Source of the DNA: Xanthostigma xanthostigma
Lineage: Eukaryota > Arthropoda > Insecta > Raphidioptera > Raphidiidae
DNA: 64,000 bases
NCBI GenBank assembly: GCA_963575645.1
Contig: OY754476.1
Location: 992,001 to 1,056,000 of the forward strand
Direction: 5' to 3'
Shown here: piece after piece, positions 25,768 to 36,789 of the stretch
How positions within the stretch are numbered: the stretch's first letter is position 1
Layout: each line of letters starts with the position of its first letter
Notes under the pieces: generated by a model
Seen by the model: only the letters and a program-made list of their open reading frames with translations
Told to the model about the DNA's origin: nothing
Database searches by the model: none
Position numbers and translations under genes: made by a program

Positions 25768-26052
25768 TCGTCTATTTCGTTGAAAACGAGGCACGAACTA
25801 TGCTCGGGGAAACCTCGCGCTTGTGAGTGTCTTGTTTCTCCCGCCCGCTTTGGCCTCGCGTCTATTTTGTTGCATACGAGGCACGAACAATGCTCGGGGA
25901 AACCCCGTGTCTTATGCTCGGGGAAACCTCGCGCTTGTGAGTGTCTTGTTTCTCCCGCCTGCTTTGGCCACGCGTCTATTTCGTTGCATACGAGGCACGA
26001 ACAATGCTCGGGGAAACCCCGTGTCTTGTTTCTCCCGCCCGCTTTGGCCTCG
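25768..26052. repeat. GC-rich minisatellite, three degenerate units
   Basis: Three units of about 75-120 bp, each with CGTCTATTT(C/T)GTTG, CGAGGCACGAAC, ATGCTCGGGGAAAC, CTTGTTTCTCCCGCC and GCTTTGGCC. Much higher GC than its surroundings. The overlapping long ORFs on both strands are products of the repeat. Confidence 0.85.
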
Positions 26053-26327
26053 CACTCGCATATCAGTAATATTTCGCTAGGTTGACCGTTGTCGCACTTA
26101 GAATTTGTCATACATTCGTTTTCTGGCGCAATGACGTCTTATACCCAAACTTGAAAAATATTGCGCAGAAGTGCTTTAGTTTCCAAATGAGTTCTGCCGC
26201 ATCTGAGAGACTATTTTCCAGCGCAGGCCTTATTCAAACAGACTTGCGAAATCGCCTTTCTTCGCAAAACTTAAGATTACTTTGTTTTTTAAACAAAAAT
26301 CTTATCAATGTTAATTTTAATTACTAA
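26053..26327 (+). pseudogene. hAT transposase, C-terminal dimerisation domain (truncated)
   Basis: The frame ending at 26327 reads FWRNDVLYPNLKNIAQKCF, then MSSAASERLFSSAGLI, TDLRNRLSS and LRLLCFLNKNL. This is the hAT C-terminal dimerisation signature (W..N...YP.L...A......ASSERLFS.AG...R..L...N...L.FL..N). Only the last 70-80 residues remain. The catalytic core and BED finger are absent, and a GC-rich minisatellite lies just upstream, so the ATG at 26082 is not a native start. Confidence 0.85.
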
Positions 26328-26330
26328 AAT

Positions 26331-27699
26331 TTTTAATTATCTAATATTAACCTATGTCTCTACTTTTTATATTTAAAAACAATTAAATTTAAACCTCGAT
26401 TATCTGTATATCAAATAGCGTCCGGGAATGTATTTTATTTACTATACTGAAACAAATATTTGCAAATCAACTTTGTTCAGAAACAAGAATATATATTAAT
26501 TGTAAAAGTTTTCTGACAACGTAAATACTGCTTTGGATTATTTTATGACCCGAACTGTACCTTCGCGTGAAAAGAGTCTAGCGCCAGTACTATTAACAAT
26601 ATTTTTTCATTTCTACCAGGAGTATAGCAGTCATAATTTATTTCTTTAATGGCGAAATACTGTACGTTTATATAATAACAAACAGTTGAAAAATGGTTGC
26701 TCATTTTGAATTATGGTGAAAAATGTTTACTTCGTGTAATAAAGTTTAAACCTGAAACGATGAAATTTTTACTGGTGCGCTCTGTGCAAGAATTGTCTTT
26801 AATTTATAAATACACCTAAAAATTAACCAGCTTGAGTCATTAACAGTTACAGAATATTATTTCATTAATCATAGCGCATGGAGTGCACAGGCCAAGTTCT
26901 TTTCGATCCCCATCTATCTCTGTCACAGAACTGATTTTTTAAGGGGGGTTGTGATTCATAAAGAAGCAGTATATCCAAATTTCACACGTCTAGGTGGAAT
27001 AGTTTCCAAGATACGAGTGTTCAAAAATCACGATCTAGGCCCTAAGGCATTCACAAACTAACTGAAGTAGCTCACTTTGAGCGCTTCTGCAACCTCCATC
27101 TTAAAGCAAAATTGTCGACCCTGAACTGCGGCTTAAGGCTATCGGTGTTGGAGCTAGGGCTGAGGATTAGGGCTGGGAGGCTAAAAGTTAAGGGCTAGCA
27201 GGTTGCAGTTTGCAGACCAGTCAAGTTTACTCTTGGGTGGATATCTCGCTTGAGCGAAAAAATATAATAAACCACTCAAAAGAAATTTCCCTCTGTCTCT
27301 ATAATATTGATCAATTACTTAAAATTTAAGTTGCGGTGGTGCAAATAAGCATTATTATTCTTGCGAATTTAGATAAGGTTCGGGGAAAATAAAAAAGTTT
27401 CACAACATTATTCGGCACAATTAGACCTTCGATGGGATAGACTGTATGAAATAAACAACTTCCTTCCGATTGGAAAATTCAATAAACCATTAACTAATCC
27501 CATTGAATGATAAAGTTTAGGGACACGCACACAGCGCACATATCGGTACTCTGAAACTTTGCTGTATATTGACTGATGAAAGCTGTTTAACCCTTCTAAG
27601 ACCAGAAGCTTTCAAAAAACATTATCATTTAGAATACTTCAATTAATGTAAACATACTGTAAAGTCCACCAGTATTCATCATGTGAATTATAAACAAAA
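26331..27699. other. No gene seen
   Basis: Follows the hAT transposase relic. 27050-27240 is more GC-rich (GGGCTGAGGATTAGGGCTGG) but has no ORF of note. Confidence 0.45.
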
Positions 27700-28263
27700 C
27701 TAGTGTGACCTGTGCGAATTATTCGCACAAAATAAGTATAATAATTATCACTTTACAAAATGATTTTTTAAATATGATTGCAGGTATTCAATTCGTTTCT
27801 AATTTTGCACACTGCTTATAACGTTCTTCTTTTTGTTGTATTACAATATGAAGCTCAGATGACAGATCGAAGAAATATTTTACTAAAATTGTCATATAGA
27901 GACGCAAGTATAGCAAAAGCGTAGAGCTAAGCCGTCAGATGGCATCATGCAGCATTGCTGTGACCTTGTTCAGCGTTGCTCGCTGTTTCAAAATTAAAGC
28001 CGTCAGATGGCAGTTATGCAGTATTGTGTCTGTTGTATTACAATATGAAGGTCAGATGACAGATCGAAGCGTTGACGTTGTTTCAAAATTAAAGCCGTCA
28101 GATGGCAGACGTTGTTCAGCGTTGCTGTATTTTAATTAATTTACAAAAACAAAAGCAATAATAAATTTTTTAGTTGTCGATGTAAGTAGAGCACGCAATT
28201 ATCTGTAAAATGATATATAATTTATGTGGGAAATTGTGAGGTTTTTTCTAAAAAGGGAGGCAA
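27700..28263 (-). mobile_element. Non-autonomous Helitron, family B, copy 4 (5' truncated)
   Basis: The CTAG end and hairpin are at 27700 onward. The copy stops after AAAAAGGGAGGCAAAT, short of the TC start, so it is 5' truncated. It faces copy 5 in opposite orientation about 420 bp away. Confidence 0.82.
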
Positions 28264-28686
28264 ATCTACAAATAAAATATTATTTGATGATCTAAAAAAA
28301 GATTTATAAAAGTCTTAAATTTTAATAACAAAATTTAATACTTAAAAACCTTAACTAACATCTTAAGGAAGTTATTAACTTGATGGAAATGTGTTAACTA
28401 TTGCTGTTTTGTATATAATATTGATTAATTTAAACTAAATACATTCATAAATAATTTCTATTTGCCTTATTGCAGTTCTGATGCAAGCATGTTATGCTCC
28501 AATTACGGCGTTGAATATATTTTTACTTATTTTCGTGTAACTGTGTTTATAGGAGGGTAACGGGAAAGGTGTAATGTATTTAAAAACATTCTTCTCAATT
28601 TTATAGACTCCCTACACACCCCACATATACGTATGTACGACTGCATTAATCAGTACGTAGTTAAATATTAAGTAATTTCAATAAAA
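28264..28686. other. No gene; spacer between inverted Helitron B copies 4 and 5
   Basis: 420 bp of AT-rich spacer. No ORF or repeat recognised. Confidence 0.5.
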
Positions 28687-29283
28687 TCATATATATTAAT
28701 ACGCTAAGGTTTAAGATGTTTGTCTCCCTTTTTAGAAAAAACCTCACAATTTCTCCACATAAATTATATATCATTTTACAGATAATTGCCTGCTCTACTG
28801 ACATCGACAACTAAAAAATTTATTATTGCTTTTGTTTTTGTAAATTAATTAAAATACAACAACGCTGAACAACGTCTGCTATCTGACGGCTTTAATTTTG
28901 CAACAACGTCAACACTTCGATCTGTCATCTGACCTTCATATTGTCATACAACAGACACAATACTGCATACTGCCATCTGACGGCTTTAATTTTGAAACAG
29001 CGAGCAACGCTGAACAACGTCACAGCAATGCTGCATGATGCCATCTGACGGCTTAGCTCAACGCTTTTGCTATACTTGCGCCTCTATATGACAATTTTAG
29101 TAAAATATTTCTTCGATCTGTCATCTGACCTTCATATTGTAATACAACAAAAAGAAGAACGTTATAAGCAGTGTGCAAAATTAGAAACGAATTGAATACC
29201 TGCAATCATATTTAAAAAATCATTTTGTAAAGTGATAATTATTATACTTATTTAGTGCGAATAATTCGCACAGGTCACTCTAG
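28687..29283 (+). mobile_element. Non-autonomous Helitron, family B, copy 5
   Basis: 597 bp, TC start after A, CTAG end before T, subterminal hairpin intact. It forms an inverted pair with copy 4. Confidence 0.85.
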
Positions 29284-30116
29284 TAAACAATATTATTCTA
29301 ATGCAAAGAAAAGTCTTCTGACAAAATATATTTGGTTGCCGAGGCTGGCTCGATTTTACAATTAATGGTTTGAATCCAGAATTGAAGCAGAATTTTCTTA
29401 GCTTTTCCAAGTTGTTTTACATGTTTTTTTTTCCTAGCGACAAAAAGAAAGCTCGCATGGAAAAATGAAGTTTAGAGGCAACATTTTTTTTAAGGAAAGA
29501 ATAAACTATAATGATGCTATTTTTCAATAAAATTCACACATAAATATTAGTAGAAAAACAGCAAAGCGAGTCGTTCTTAAATGCTCAGATAAATGTGTAT
29601 TACTGTATTGCAGTCATAGATGTGTCATTGATTGTCATGTTGGCCAACGGATCCGATTTGAGAATTTCATGAACAAGAGAACTCCATTACTGTGCTGAAC
29701 AAATGATATTATTTCACCAGGTGAGAAATGTTGGAATTAGGCGACACACGGGTAAGTGCTGGGAATGACGCTAGTACAGGTTTGTCAAACCTAGTGTCTC
29801 ATCAGGATCTCAATTTGAAAGGTAAAACTATTTAAAAAAAACCTGATTAGCTGTAGACCGATTTTCTGCTTTTATATTTCACACTTTTTAGTTTTTTTAA
29901 GTTTTATATATTTAATATTAATTTAAAAAAAAATTAAATACAATGGTTTGCCGTATTTATCCATAGAAATCTACTTCGAGGGACTTTAATTTTCTTGTTA
30001 CTTGTATGAGAAGCCCAGCTGCATATCCGATTTGATGGACTAGGGGAAGTACCCTAAAGGAGTGAGTGAGTGACAATGAACTTTGCGTATTAACAAAATC
30101 GTAAGTAGCACGGCTA
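29284..30116. other. No gene seen
   Basis: AT-rich, nothing recognised. Confidence 0.5.
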
Positions 30117-30118
30117 TA

Positions 30119-30325
30119 ATAGTGCTAACACACGGTCGAACTTGGTCCGGGCCGACAACGGACATGGTACGGCGGATCAAGTTCGCTGGTTGCAACAGAC
30201 GACCGAATCTGTTCCCATCGAACCGGGCGGACACGCAGACTACTGTACAGACGAACAGATTTGGTACGGAGCGGACCAGATCCGCTGTCCGCTTCGAACC
30301 AAGTTCGACCGTCTGTTAGTACTAT
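30119..30325. mobile_element. Palindromic TIR element with TA duplication
   Basis: About 28-bp imperfect TIRs: ATAGTGCTAACACACGGTCG at the left, CGACCGTCTGTTAGTACTAT at the right. Flanked by TA (30117-30118 and 30326-30327), as for Tc1/mariner-type elements. The interior is GC-rich with GTCCG/CGGAC motifs. Short ORFs on both strands are palindrome artefacts. Confidence 0.6.
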
Positions 30326-30327
30326 TA

Positions 30328-31149
30328 GAATAAAACGTGGTACGTTACGTAAGCTTGATGACTTCATCCTATCCTGGAAATTTGAGACTTGAAATGTCCT
30401 GACCGAAGCTACGCGGGTTCAAAAAACTCCGAACCGCTTCAAAAAAACGTACATATGCAGGGTGAACGTGCATAGATTCTAAGAATTTAGGTATATAACA
30501 GATATATACATGCATAGATAACCAAACCTTTCAAGAATTGTTTACAAAAATTCCAGTGAATAATAAAAAAATATAATTATGCTGAAATTAGTTAGTAAAT
30601 AATTATTTCATTAAGTATGCATTTTATAAATATGACTCAATACATCGTAATAATAAAAAAGATCATTTTTTTTATAGAAACAACTTACAATAAAAAATAA
30701 TTATTTAATTAATTTTGAGTTTGAGTAAAAAGGTCATCTTGTGTCGCGACAATAAAGCAGAAACACTCGTTTATTAAATGAACAGCCGCTGTATTTTTGT
30801 ATAAATGAGGCTCGCTCCGAGACTCCTCTAATTTTAAATTATTATAACGATAAATGTGAATATGTTGAACATCTTTAAAAAATGCACTGCTTTATTATAA
30901 AAATACATATTATTCATTCAGTAAATAGACTTTTTATTTTTAGTCTCAAGGTTCACTGAAGAACAATCACAATTCATTTAGCGCTCAAATGATATCAGTA
31001 TACAAACAAAGCAATATTAAAAAACAGATGAGTAAAACTAAAAACCCATTCTCTTTTCGAGTACGTTCAAAATAAACGTCAGATCACGCCCAGAATTTAT
31101 CTTAAGAAATGTAAGTTAAAACGCCAACTTTCGCCGACACCACCTAGCA
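30328..31149. other. No gene seen
   Basis: AT-rich, nothing recognised. Confidence 0.5.
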
Positions 31150-31766
31150 TCTATACTAATATTATATAAAGCTGAAGAGTTTGTTTGTTTGTTTGAACAC
31201 GCTAATCGCAGAAACTATACTGGTTCAAATTGAAAATTTTTTTTTGTTTGATAGTCCATTTATCGAGGAAGGCTATAGGCTATATAATATCACGCTACGA
31301 CCATTAGGAGCTCAGCATTAATGAAAAAAATTGCAAAATGTATCTCAAAAATAAGCTTCTATTCAGGTGAAATGCACTAACTAAATATACTCATATTAGC
31401 GTTGAGAATTACATAACGTCGGATGGCTCAATCGGTAGAGCATGCGACTGTCAATATCAGGGTCGTGGATTCGAGCCCCACGTTGGGCAAAAATATTTTT
31501 ATTTTTTTTTTATTTTCTACATTGCTTTCTTCCAAGGCTTACATTTAAATTTATTTTAATTTTATTTAATTAATAAAAAAAAAATATTAGTTTAAAAAAG
31601 TACAAATACTGCTTTTTATCGACAAAAGCTTTAGAACGGTACTCCGATCATCATAAAATTTGGACACAACATTCATCTCGGTAAACTAAGATACATGTGT
31701 GTACTCATGTTCCTCCCTTCCCCATTCGTTCTTTTAAACCCGAGTGAAACCGGACGGGACCGCTAG
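31150..31766 (+). mobile_element. Non-autonomous Helitron, family A, copy 4
   Basis: Starts TCTATACTAATATTATATAA after A and ends GGGACCGCTAG before T. The tRNA-Lys-like module is at about 31421-31488. No ORF. Confidence 0.85.
31421..31488 (+). pseudogene. tRNA-Lys-derived module inside Helitron A copy 4
   Basis: GGCTCAATCGGTAGAGCATG followed by GGATTCGAGCCCCACG. Same altered anticodon loop as its siblings. Confidence 0.77.
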
Positions 31767-32738
31767 TCTAAAATAAGTGCGGAAATTAATTACGATAATC
31801 CTTATTACTTCCAGTTACTGAGCTTCGGCGCCTAAAAGTTCCCTAAATTACACTTAGGACGTTTGGATTATACAGTGAGGCATCATCGCGATCGATCACG
31901 GATCACCTGCCTGATTATAGCTGCGGGTTAGAGCGTCGCGAATTGGATTCTCTCATTTTTTTAACTGTGTAAGAAGTAATCACTTCAGATGTGTGTAACA
32001 CACATCAACAAAGTGAATGCACAAATTCTATTAAACAAATTTTTATCTGTTCTAATTCGCATAACGAAATATAGCACTGCCTTTAACAGGACATCATATC
32101 AACGTATCGGAGCTAATAATGTGCTATAATCTAATATATTAGTTTATACATTCACATTGGGAATTGCTTTTATGGACGGAAAATCACAATATAAATAGAT
32201 TATGCAAAAACCGAATTATAAATACATAGATATATAATACGCCGTGTGGTTTGAATGAATTTATTATTGGATATGTTTTTATTGATAAGTAAACAAATAT
32301 AGGTACTTGTTTCATTATTTGATAAGAATAATTACGCTAACTAGTAATCGCCCAGTGGTCGACGTTGTTGCATGAAAAAAAAAATGCTGTATTAATGAGA
32401 AATAACACTGCCAAGGAACAGTCACAAAATATAGATATTGTTTCATTAAAATATACTTTTTTTACTTCAATTATTCCTCAGAAACCTGTGGTTTTTTTAT
32501 CCAAGAAAATAAAACTTAGTATGATTGAAAAAAGTCAATAAAATGAGTGTCGAAAAAAATATTAATTAAATTTTTTATCTTTTGATTTCGTCATTTTTTA
32601 ACTGACTCACTGTGGTTTTAACGCAAAACAATATTTTCTTTCCGATATTTTAACATACGTTTAATCTTTCATTTAAGAAACATTTCAAAACTAACCGATA
32701 AACGCACTATAAAATATATAAAAATTTAGTTGGTACGG
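31767..32738. other. No gene seen
   Basis: A small GC-richer patch at 31875-31950 (CATCGCGATCGATCACGGAT). No ORF or repeat recognised. Confidence 0.45.
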
Positions 32739-32818
32739 TTCGCTGAATGGAGCGGCAAAACAATAAAACGACGTAAATCACACCCGTCCCATGCATAAAA
32801 ACTATGCCGTTTATAAAT
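32739..32818 (+). repeat. Short dispersed repeat, GGAGCGGCAAA family, copy 1
   Basis: GTTCGCTGAATGGAGCGGCA, ACCCGTCCCATGCATAAAAA and CTATGCCG. A second copy is at 57765-57834. Confidence 0.55.
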
Positions 32819-32820
32819 AG

Positions 32821-32985
32821 GTTCGTTCCAAGCAGCCGTGAACGGTAAGAAAACCGTACACAGTCTGGTCACTGCGCAAGACTAATTTGCGCACTAGCTC
32901 AAAAATCGATACTGCGCAAGACAGCCTTTCGCAGTAACAAGACTGTGTACGGTTTTATTACCGTTCGCGGCTGCTTGGAACGAAC
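32821..32985. mobile_element. Hairpin MITE with ~46-bp TIRs
   Basis: Left GTTCGTTCCAAGCAGCCGTG with AAACCGTACACAGTCT; right is the inverse, AGACTGTGTACGGTTTT with GCGGCTGCTTGGAACGAAC. About 165 bp in total. No clear target duplication. Confidence 0.7.
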
Positions 32986-33310
32986 TTATTGACTCACTAC
33001 TGAAATTTTGAATATAGACTAGATATATCCTTTACGTTCTTAACCCCGATGCCAACATACTAAAGAAAACCTATTGGTATAGCCTCACAGTTTGCTTCCA
33101 ACCCCTGCTGTCTTTCTAATAAACCATGCTAATGAGTTTAATAATTACCTAATTAGCATGTAATTTAATATGGTCTTTCAATTCAATTTCTTTTTTCGTT
33201 ATTATTAAACCATATCCTATTAATAGTACTATTTTGTATAGTCAGTGTAAATAATTTATAATGCTGTTAATTTTTGGCTACTTTCTAACAAATTTAATAT
33301 CACGTAAGTT

Positions 33311-33566
33311 CAGCTCCGGATCTACGATTTTTTCGAGCCGGGACAGAAACTTGATAATGTCGCCCCCTCCATCCAGCGTTTGTGATAAATTAGTTTAAAA
33401 AAAACTCACAAATATAATAATTGTTGGCATTTTTCGTGAACGGGAAACCGTCAGAAAACAAACAGATTGGGTGTGGTTTTCAAGCATATTATATGAAAAT
33501 TTTGGCGCCCCCTGAACTGTCGCCCAAGGCAAGTGCACCGGTTTGCCCCCTCTAGATCCGGGGCTG
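33311..33566. mobile_element. hAT-type MITE (256 bp)
   Basis: TIR CAGCTCCGGATCTACG and, inverted, CAGCCCCGGATCTAGA. Perfect 8-bp target duplication CGTAAGTT (33303-33310 and 33567-33574). The minus-strand ORF across it is not a gene. Confidence 0.86.
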
Positions 33567-33574
33567 CGTAAGTT

Positions 33575-34059
33575 ACAGTGAAATAAAATATGTAGAAAGG
33601 TTTCATGGTCATGTTTAATTATGATATCATATAGCAGGCGGCTATCGCAAAGCTGGGTAGATATAGCTACTAAGTTAAAACACTCATTTTTAGTTAGCCA
33701 AAAAAAAATAAAATAATAACGTTGTATCGTAAAAAAATATAAAAGCAAAATTGTGATCAGATTTAATTGTGTACATTTATAATGAAAGTGTAATGGAAAT
33801 GAAATGAGAATTTAACAACAAAAACAATACAAAATTTACTATTAAAAGAATGCTTTTGTTAATTAAGGTAAACGGTAAGAATAGCATGGTTGTAGTCAAA
33901 CAGTTTTGCGTAAATTTAAATAATTATTACACCAAACGAATAACGATTAGAGAAGTCTTAATAATCAGGGCCGGTTTTAAGCTTTGAGTAACAGTGGTGA
34001 TTGGATGCGTTAAAAACGTTTGACGTTGCCATATACTTAGAGTAATTACCCAGATTAGG
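33575..34059. other. No gene seen
   Basis: AT-rich, nothing recognised. Confidence 0.5.
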
Positions 34060-34067
34060 CTTTATAT

Positions 34068-34583
34068 CAGTGATTCCCAAAGTGGTCTATATAGACGACA
34101 ACTTGCAAGGGGTCCATGTCAGCGGGAAAAAATTGATGGTCCATGAAATGAAAATGGGGGTCAACGATAGTGAATCTCCTAACAAAAAAAGAAACAAACC
34201 TGACATCGTTAACCGAAGAGATTTAAGATTAAATCTAACTAAATCGATGCCAAATGTTGAAAATTTATTATTAAAGCATCAGGTTCATCCCTCACACTAA
34301 AAGCATTTATTTTTTGCTTAGTTATTTTATGTAACAGAAAGTAAATTTTAATTTGATTCGTTTAATTTGAATCTAATTAATAAATGTATAAAACTAAATT
34401 TTACACATTTCACTACCGTTATAAATTTAAATCGTTCAAAGTGAGTAGCACTATACCGGTTGTCAAAAATACATTTGAAATTAATGAATTTGCAAAAAAT
34501 CAATATCAGATAAGCAGGGGGTCTACCCAAAACCGAAAAACATGGCAAGTGATCTACGAGACAAAAAAGTTTGGGGACCTTTG
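34068..34583 (+). mobile_element. hAT element relic with transposase tail (516 bp)
   Basis: TIRs CAGTGATTCCCAAAGTGG and, inverted, CAAAGGTCCCCAAACTT. Perfect 8-bp target duplication CTTTATAT (34060-34067 and 34584-34591). It encloses a short piece of transposase (about 34190-34300), so it is an internally deleted copy. Confidence 0.88.
34190..34300 (+). pseudogene. ZBED-type hAT transposase, C-terminal tail
   Basis: The frame ends DLRLNLTKSMPNVENLLLKH, then QVHPSH and stop. This is like the C-terminus of ZBED5/SCAND3-type hAT transposases, which characteristically finish in ...P.i..L...kQ.H.SH. Only about 30 residues are recognisable; the rest of the protein is deleted. Confidence 0.65.
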
Positions 34584-34782
34584 CTTTATATTCTACTAAA
34601 ATTCCCCTAAATTTTAAAATCGTCGCCGACCGAAGTGATACAATTCAGCCGTAGCAGTTACTAAATTGCACCCCGTCCGGCCCCGACTTTGGGAAGGCAC
34701 CTGAAATTTAATAAAAAAGGCTTATTTTAAAAGAACAAAAATTATTTAAGATCGTCTGATTAAAAAAAAAAAAACACGACGC

Positions 34783-35108
34783 AAGTGAAACTTTTATTGG
34801 ATTGTAGGCGTTGGATTGTAGACACTTATCCATCACGATTAATTATAAACAACAATATTCACATGAATACACGAATAAAAACATGTAAACACTGTACAGC
34901 ACTTGCCCGCAAGACAGACTGACTATATGTTATACATACTACACGGTCAGCAGATGCTAACCATGGGCGCCGCCATATTGGCCTTGGCTTCTCTACCGAG
35001 CGCCTACTCCGAACGCCTTTCACTTTACCCCTACTCCGCGGCCGCCTGTAATGCAACATGCAACAGACGGCCAGAAAAATTCGGGGCGATAGAATAAAAG
35101 TTTCACTT
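34783..35108. mobile_element. TIR element with GC-rich interior
   Basis: 16-bp perfect TIRs, AAGTGAAACTTTTATT (34783-34798) and its inverse (35093-35108). The interior (34900-35080) is GC-rich with ATGGGCGCCGCCATATTGGC and GCGGCCGCC, giving ORFs on both strands of about 65 codons. I believe this is a repeat rather than a promoter island, because the GC-rich part lies wholly between the TIRs. Confidence 0.6.
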
Positions 35109-35417
35109 TAAAAAAAATTACTTTTTGTGCAGTACGAAGGAATCATTTCGAGGTTTCGTTTTTATGTGCCGAATCCAACCTACTCTTTTCAAGCTTACTT
35201 TCTGTTACACTTTGTATATACCGCGAACGTAACTAGATATGGTAATTTCCGCGAGAGCATTTCATTAAAAAGCAATGTAAAACAAGTCCATGTACGAAAT
35301 CACTGGGCGTTACGTCGTTACACTCTTTCTAAACAACAAAACACGTTACAATAACATTATTGTGTTGTGTTTTACTTTAACGGTACCTGTATTGTACAAG
35401 AAATGTTACTATAAGTA

Positions 35418-35660
35418 TCTATCTATATATATAAAAATCTCGTGTCACAATGTTTGTTATCGAACTCTTCCGAAACGGCTTTACCGATTTTTATGAACTT
35501 TTTTGTGTATACTTGGTAGGTCTGAGAACAGGTCGTAGGCTATTTTTTATACCCCTAGGTGATAAGGGTGGCCCTCTCCAGAAATTTTTTTTTTTTGGCC
35601 AATTTTTTTTTATTTTTCTATGGTTTGCCACTAAAAAATATTTATAACTCTAAATTTTCA
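35418..35660 (+). mobile_element. Helitron-like 5' end fragment
   Basis: TCTATCTATATATATAAAAA followed by CTCGTGTCACAATGTTTGTT and AACGGCTTTACCGATTTTTA is a widespread arthropod repeat head. No CTAG hairpin end was found, so the 3' boundary is approximate. Confidence 0.5.
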
Positions 35661-36210
35661 CCGTTCTACCACCAACCCCTATTTTTTAATAGCGATATTA
35701 CTATTTTTACTTTCATCCATAGATGCGCAATAGGCAAGATAGCAATACAATTATTTTTCGAACAAGTTCGATTTGAATTTCCACATTGCTTTTCTTATGA
35801 AGTAATATGTGTGATTACAGTCCAAGGTCAATGTCAAATAAGATTTTCTGAGAACGCTGACTGCAACCCTGTAACTTAATTCATGAAACAGGCACAATCG
35901 ATAAACTTATGTAAAAAAGATATAATTCTTTTTGAGACATCATTTAAAAGCCAAAGAAGTTCCGTTCTGTTATAATTTCAATTTTCAATGTTTATTTCTT
36001 AATTTATCACTTCCATAATGAGAAAACAAAACAGTCTTTGTGTTTGAAAAATATAGATTTTACACCCTGTACATTGTACAAGTATCTAAAGGCAAGGACG
36101 TCAATAACATTTATGGCCTTCAAAGCCATACTATAAGTTGATCTATACAAAACACCATATACCTGTGATGGGATACAATCTCTTCGACATAATATTATTA
36201 TTATATTATA
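35661..36210. other. No gene seen
   Basis: AT-rich, nothing recognised. Confidence 0.45.
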
Positions 36211-36212
36211 TA

Positions 36213-36785
36213 CAGTATGTAAAAGCGTAAGGTGCACATAGGGAAATTAACATTGAGAAAAAATGACTGGATCAGAGTGAGCCTTGAAATCTTGTTTTTC
36301 AATTTGACAGATAATATTCTTTTTCAAAATGAATGCGTATACTACCGAAGAAAATATTCAAATGATTACAACATAATCGGACTTTTTTATCAATGTGACA
36401 TTAAATTCTCAAAAATACTTAAATATGGTGCAAGATCAAATATCTGCGCCTATTCGTGTTGAACCTAAAGACATTTGGGTCACTGATTTACCAACGCGCA
36501 TACGTCATACCAGTCAGACAATTTAAGAATGAAATGTTTCCAAACAGATGGAGTTGTTTTTTTGTTTTATTTTTGTACAAAAAAAATAAAATAATGATTT
36601 ATAAGAGCTTTTTATTAATAAAAAAGCCAAGCAAAATAAAAATAAATCAAAATAAAATAGAAATCCTAAAGATTAGCACGATAATTCAATAGAAATAACA
36701 ATTAACGCAGTCATGGCTAACTCTGATCCAAGTATTTTTTCCCAATGCTAATTTCCCTATGTGCACCTTACGTGTTTACATACTG
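36213..36785 (+). mobile_element. mariner-type element with decayed transposase
   Basis: About 43-bp TIRs starting CAGTATGTAAAAGCGTAAGG (right end inverted, CTTACGTGTTTACATACTG). Target TA at 36211-36212 and 36786-36787. The interior frame reads VIPVRQFKNEMFPNRWS (about 36500-36550), matching the mariner transposase segment ALPVR.(F/Y)LNE.FP.RWIGRRG. Stops and frameshifts plus a deletion remove the catalytic triad. Confidence 0.8.
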
Positions 36786-36789
36786 TATA

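Noticed and set aside
25737-26111. 100-124 codon ORFs on both strands in the GC-rich minisatellite
   Set aside because: Repeated frames on both strands follow from a GC-rich tandem repeat. The peptides are themselves repeats with no family.
30040-30367. Four overlapping ORFs of 63-80 codons
   Set aside because: They mirror each other across a palindromic TIR element (30119-30325).
33395-33748. 117-codon minus-strand ORF
   Set aside because: It overlaps the hAT MITE at 33311-33566 and continues into AT-rich flank. No domain.
34859-35097. GC-rich block with ORFs on both strands as a CpG-island promoter or secreted peptide gene
   Set aside because: The block is precisely enclosed by 16-bp inverted repeats (34783-34798 and 35093-35108), so a TIR element is the simpler reading.
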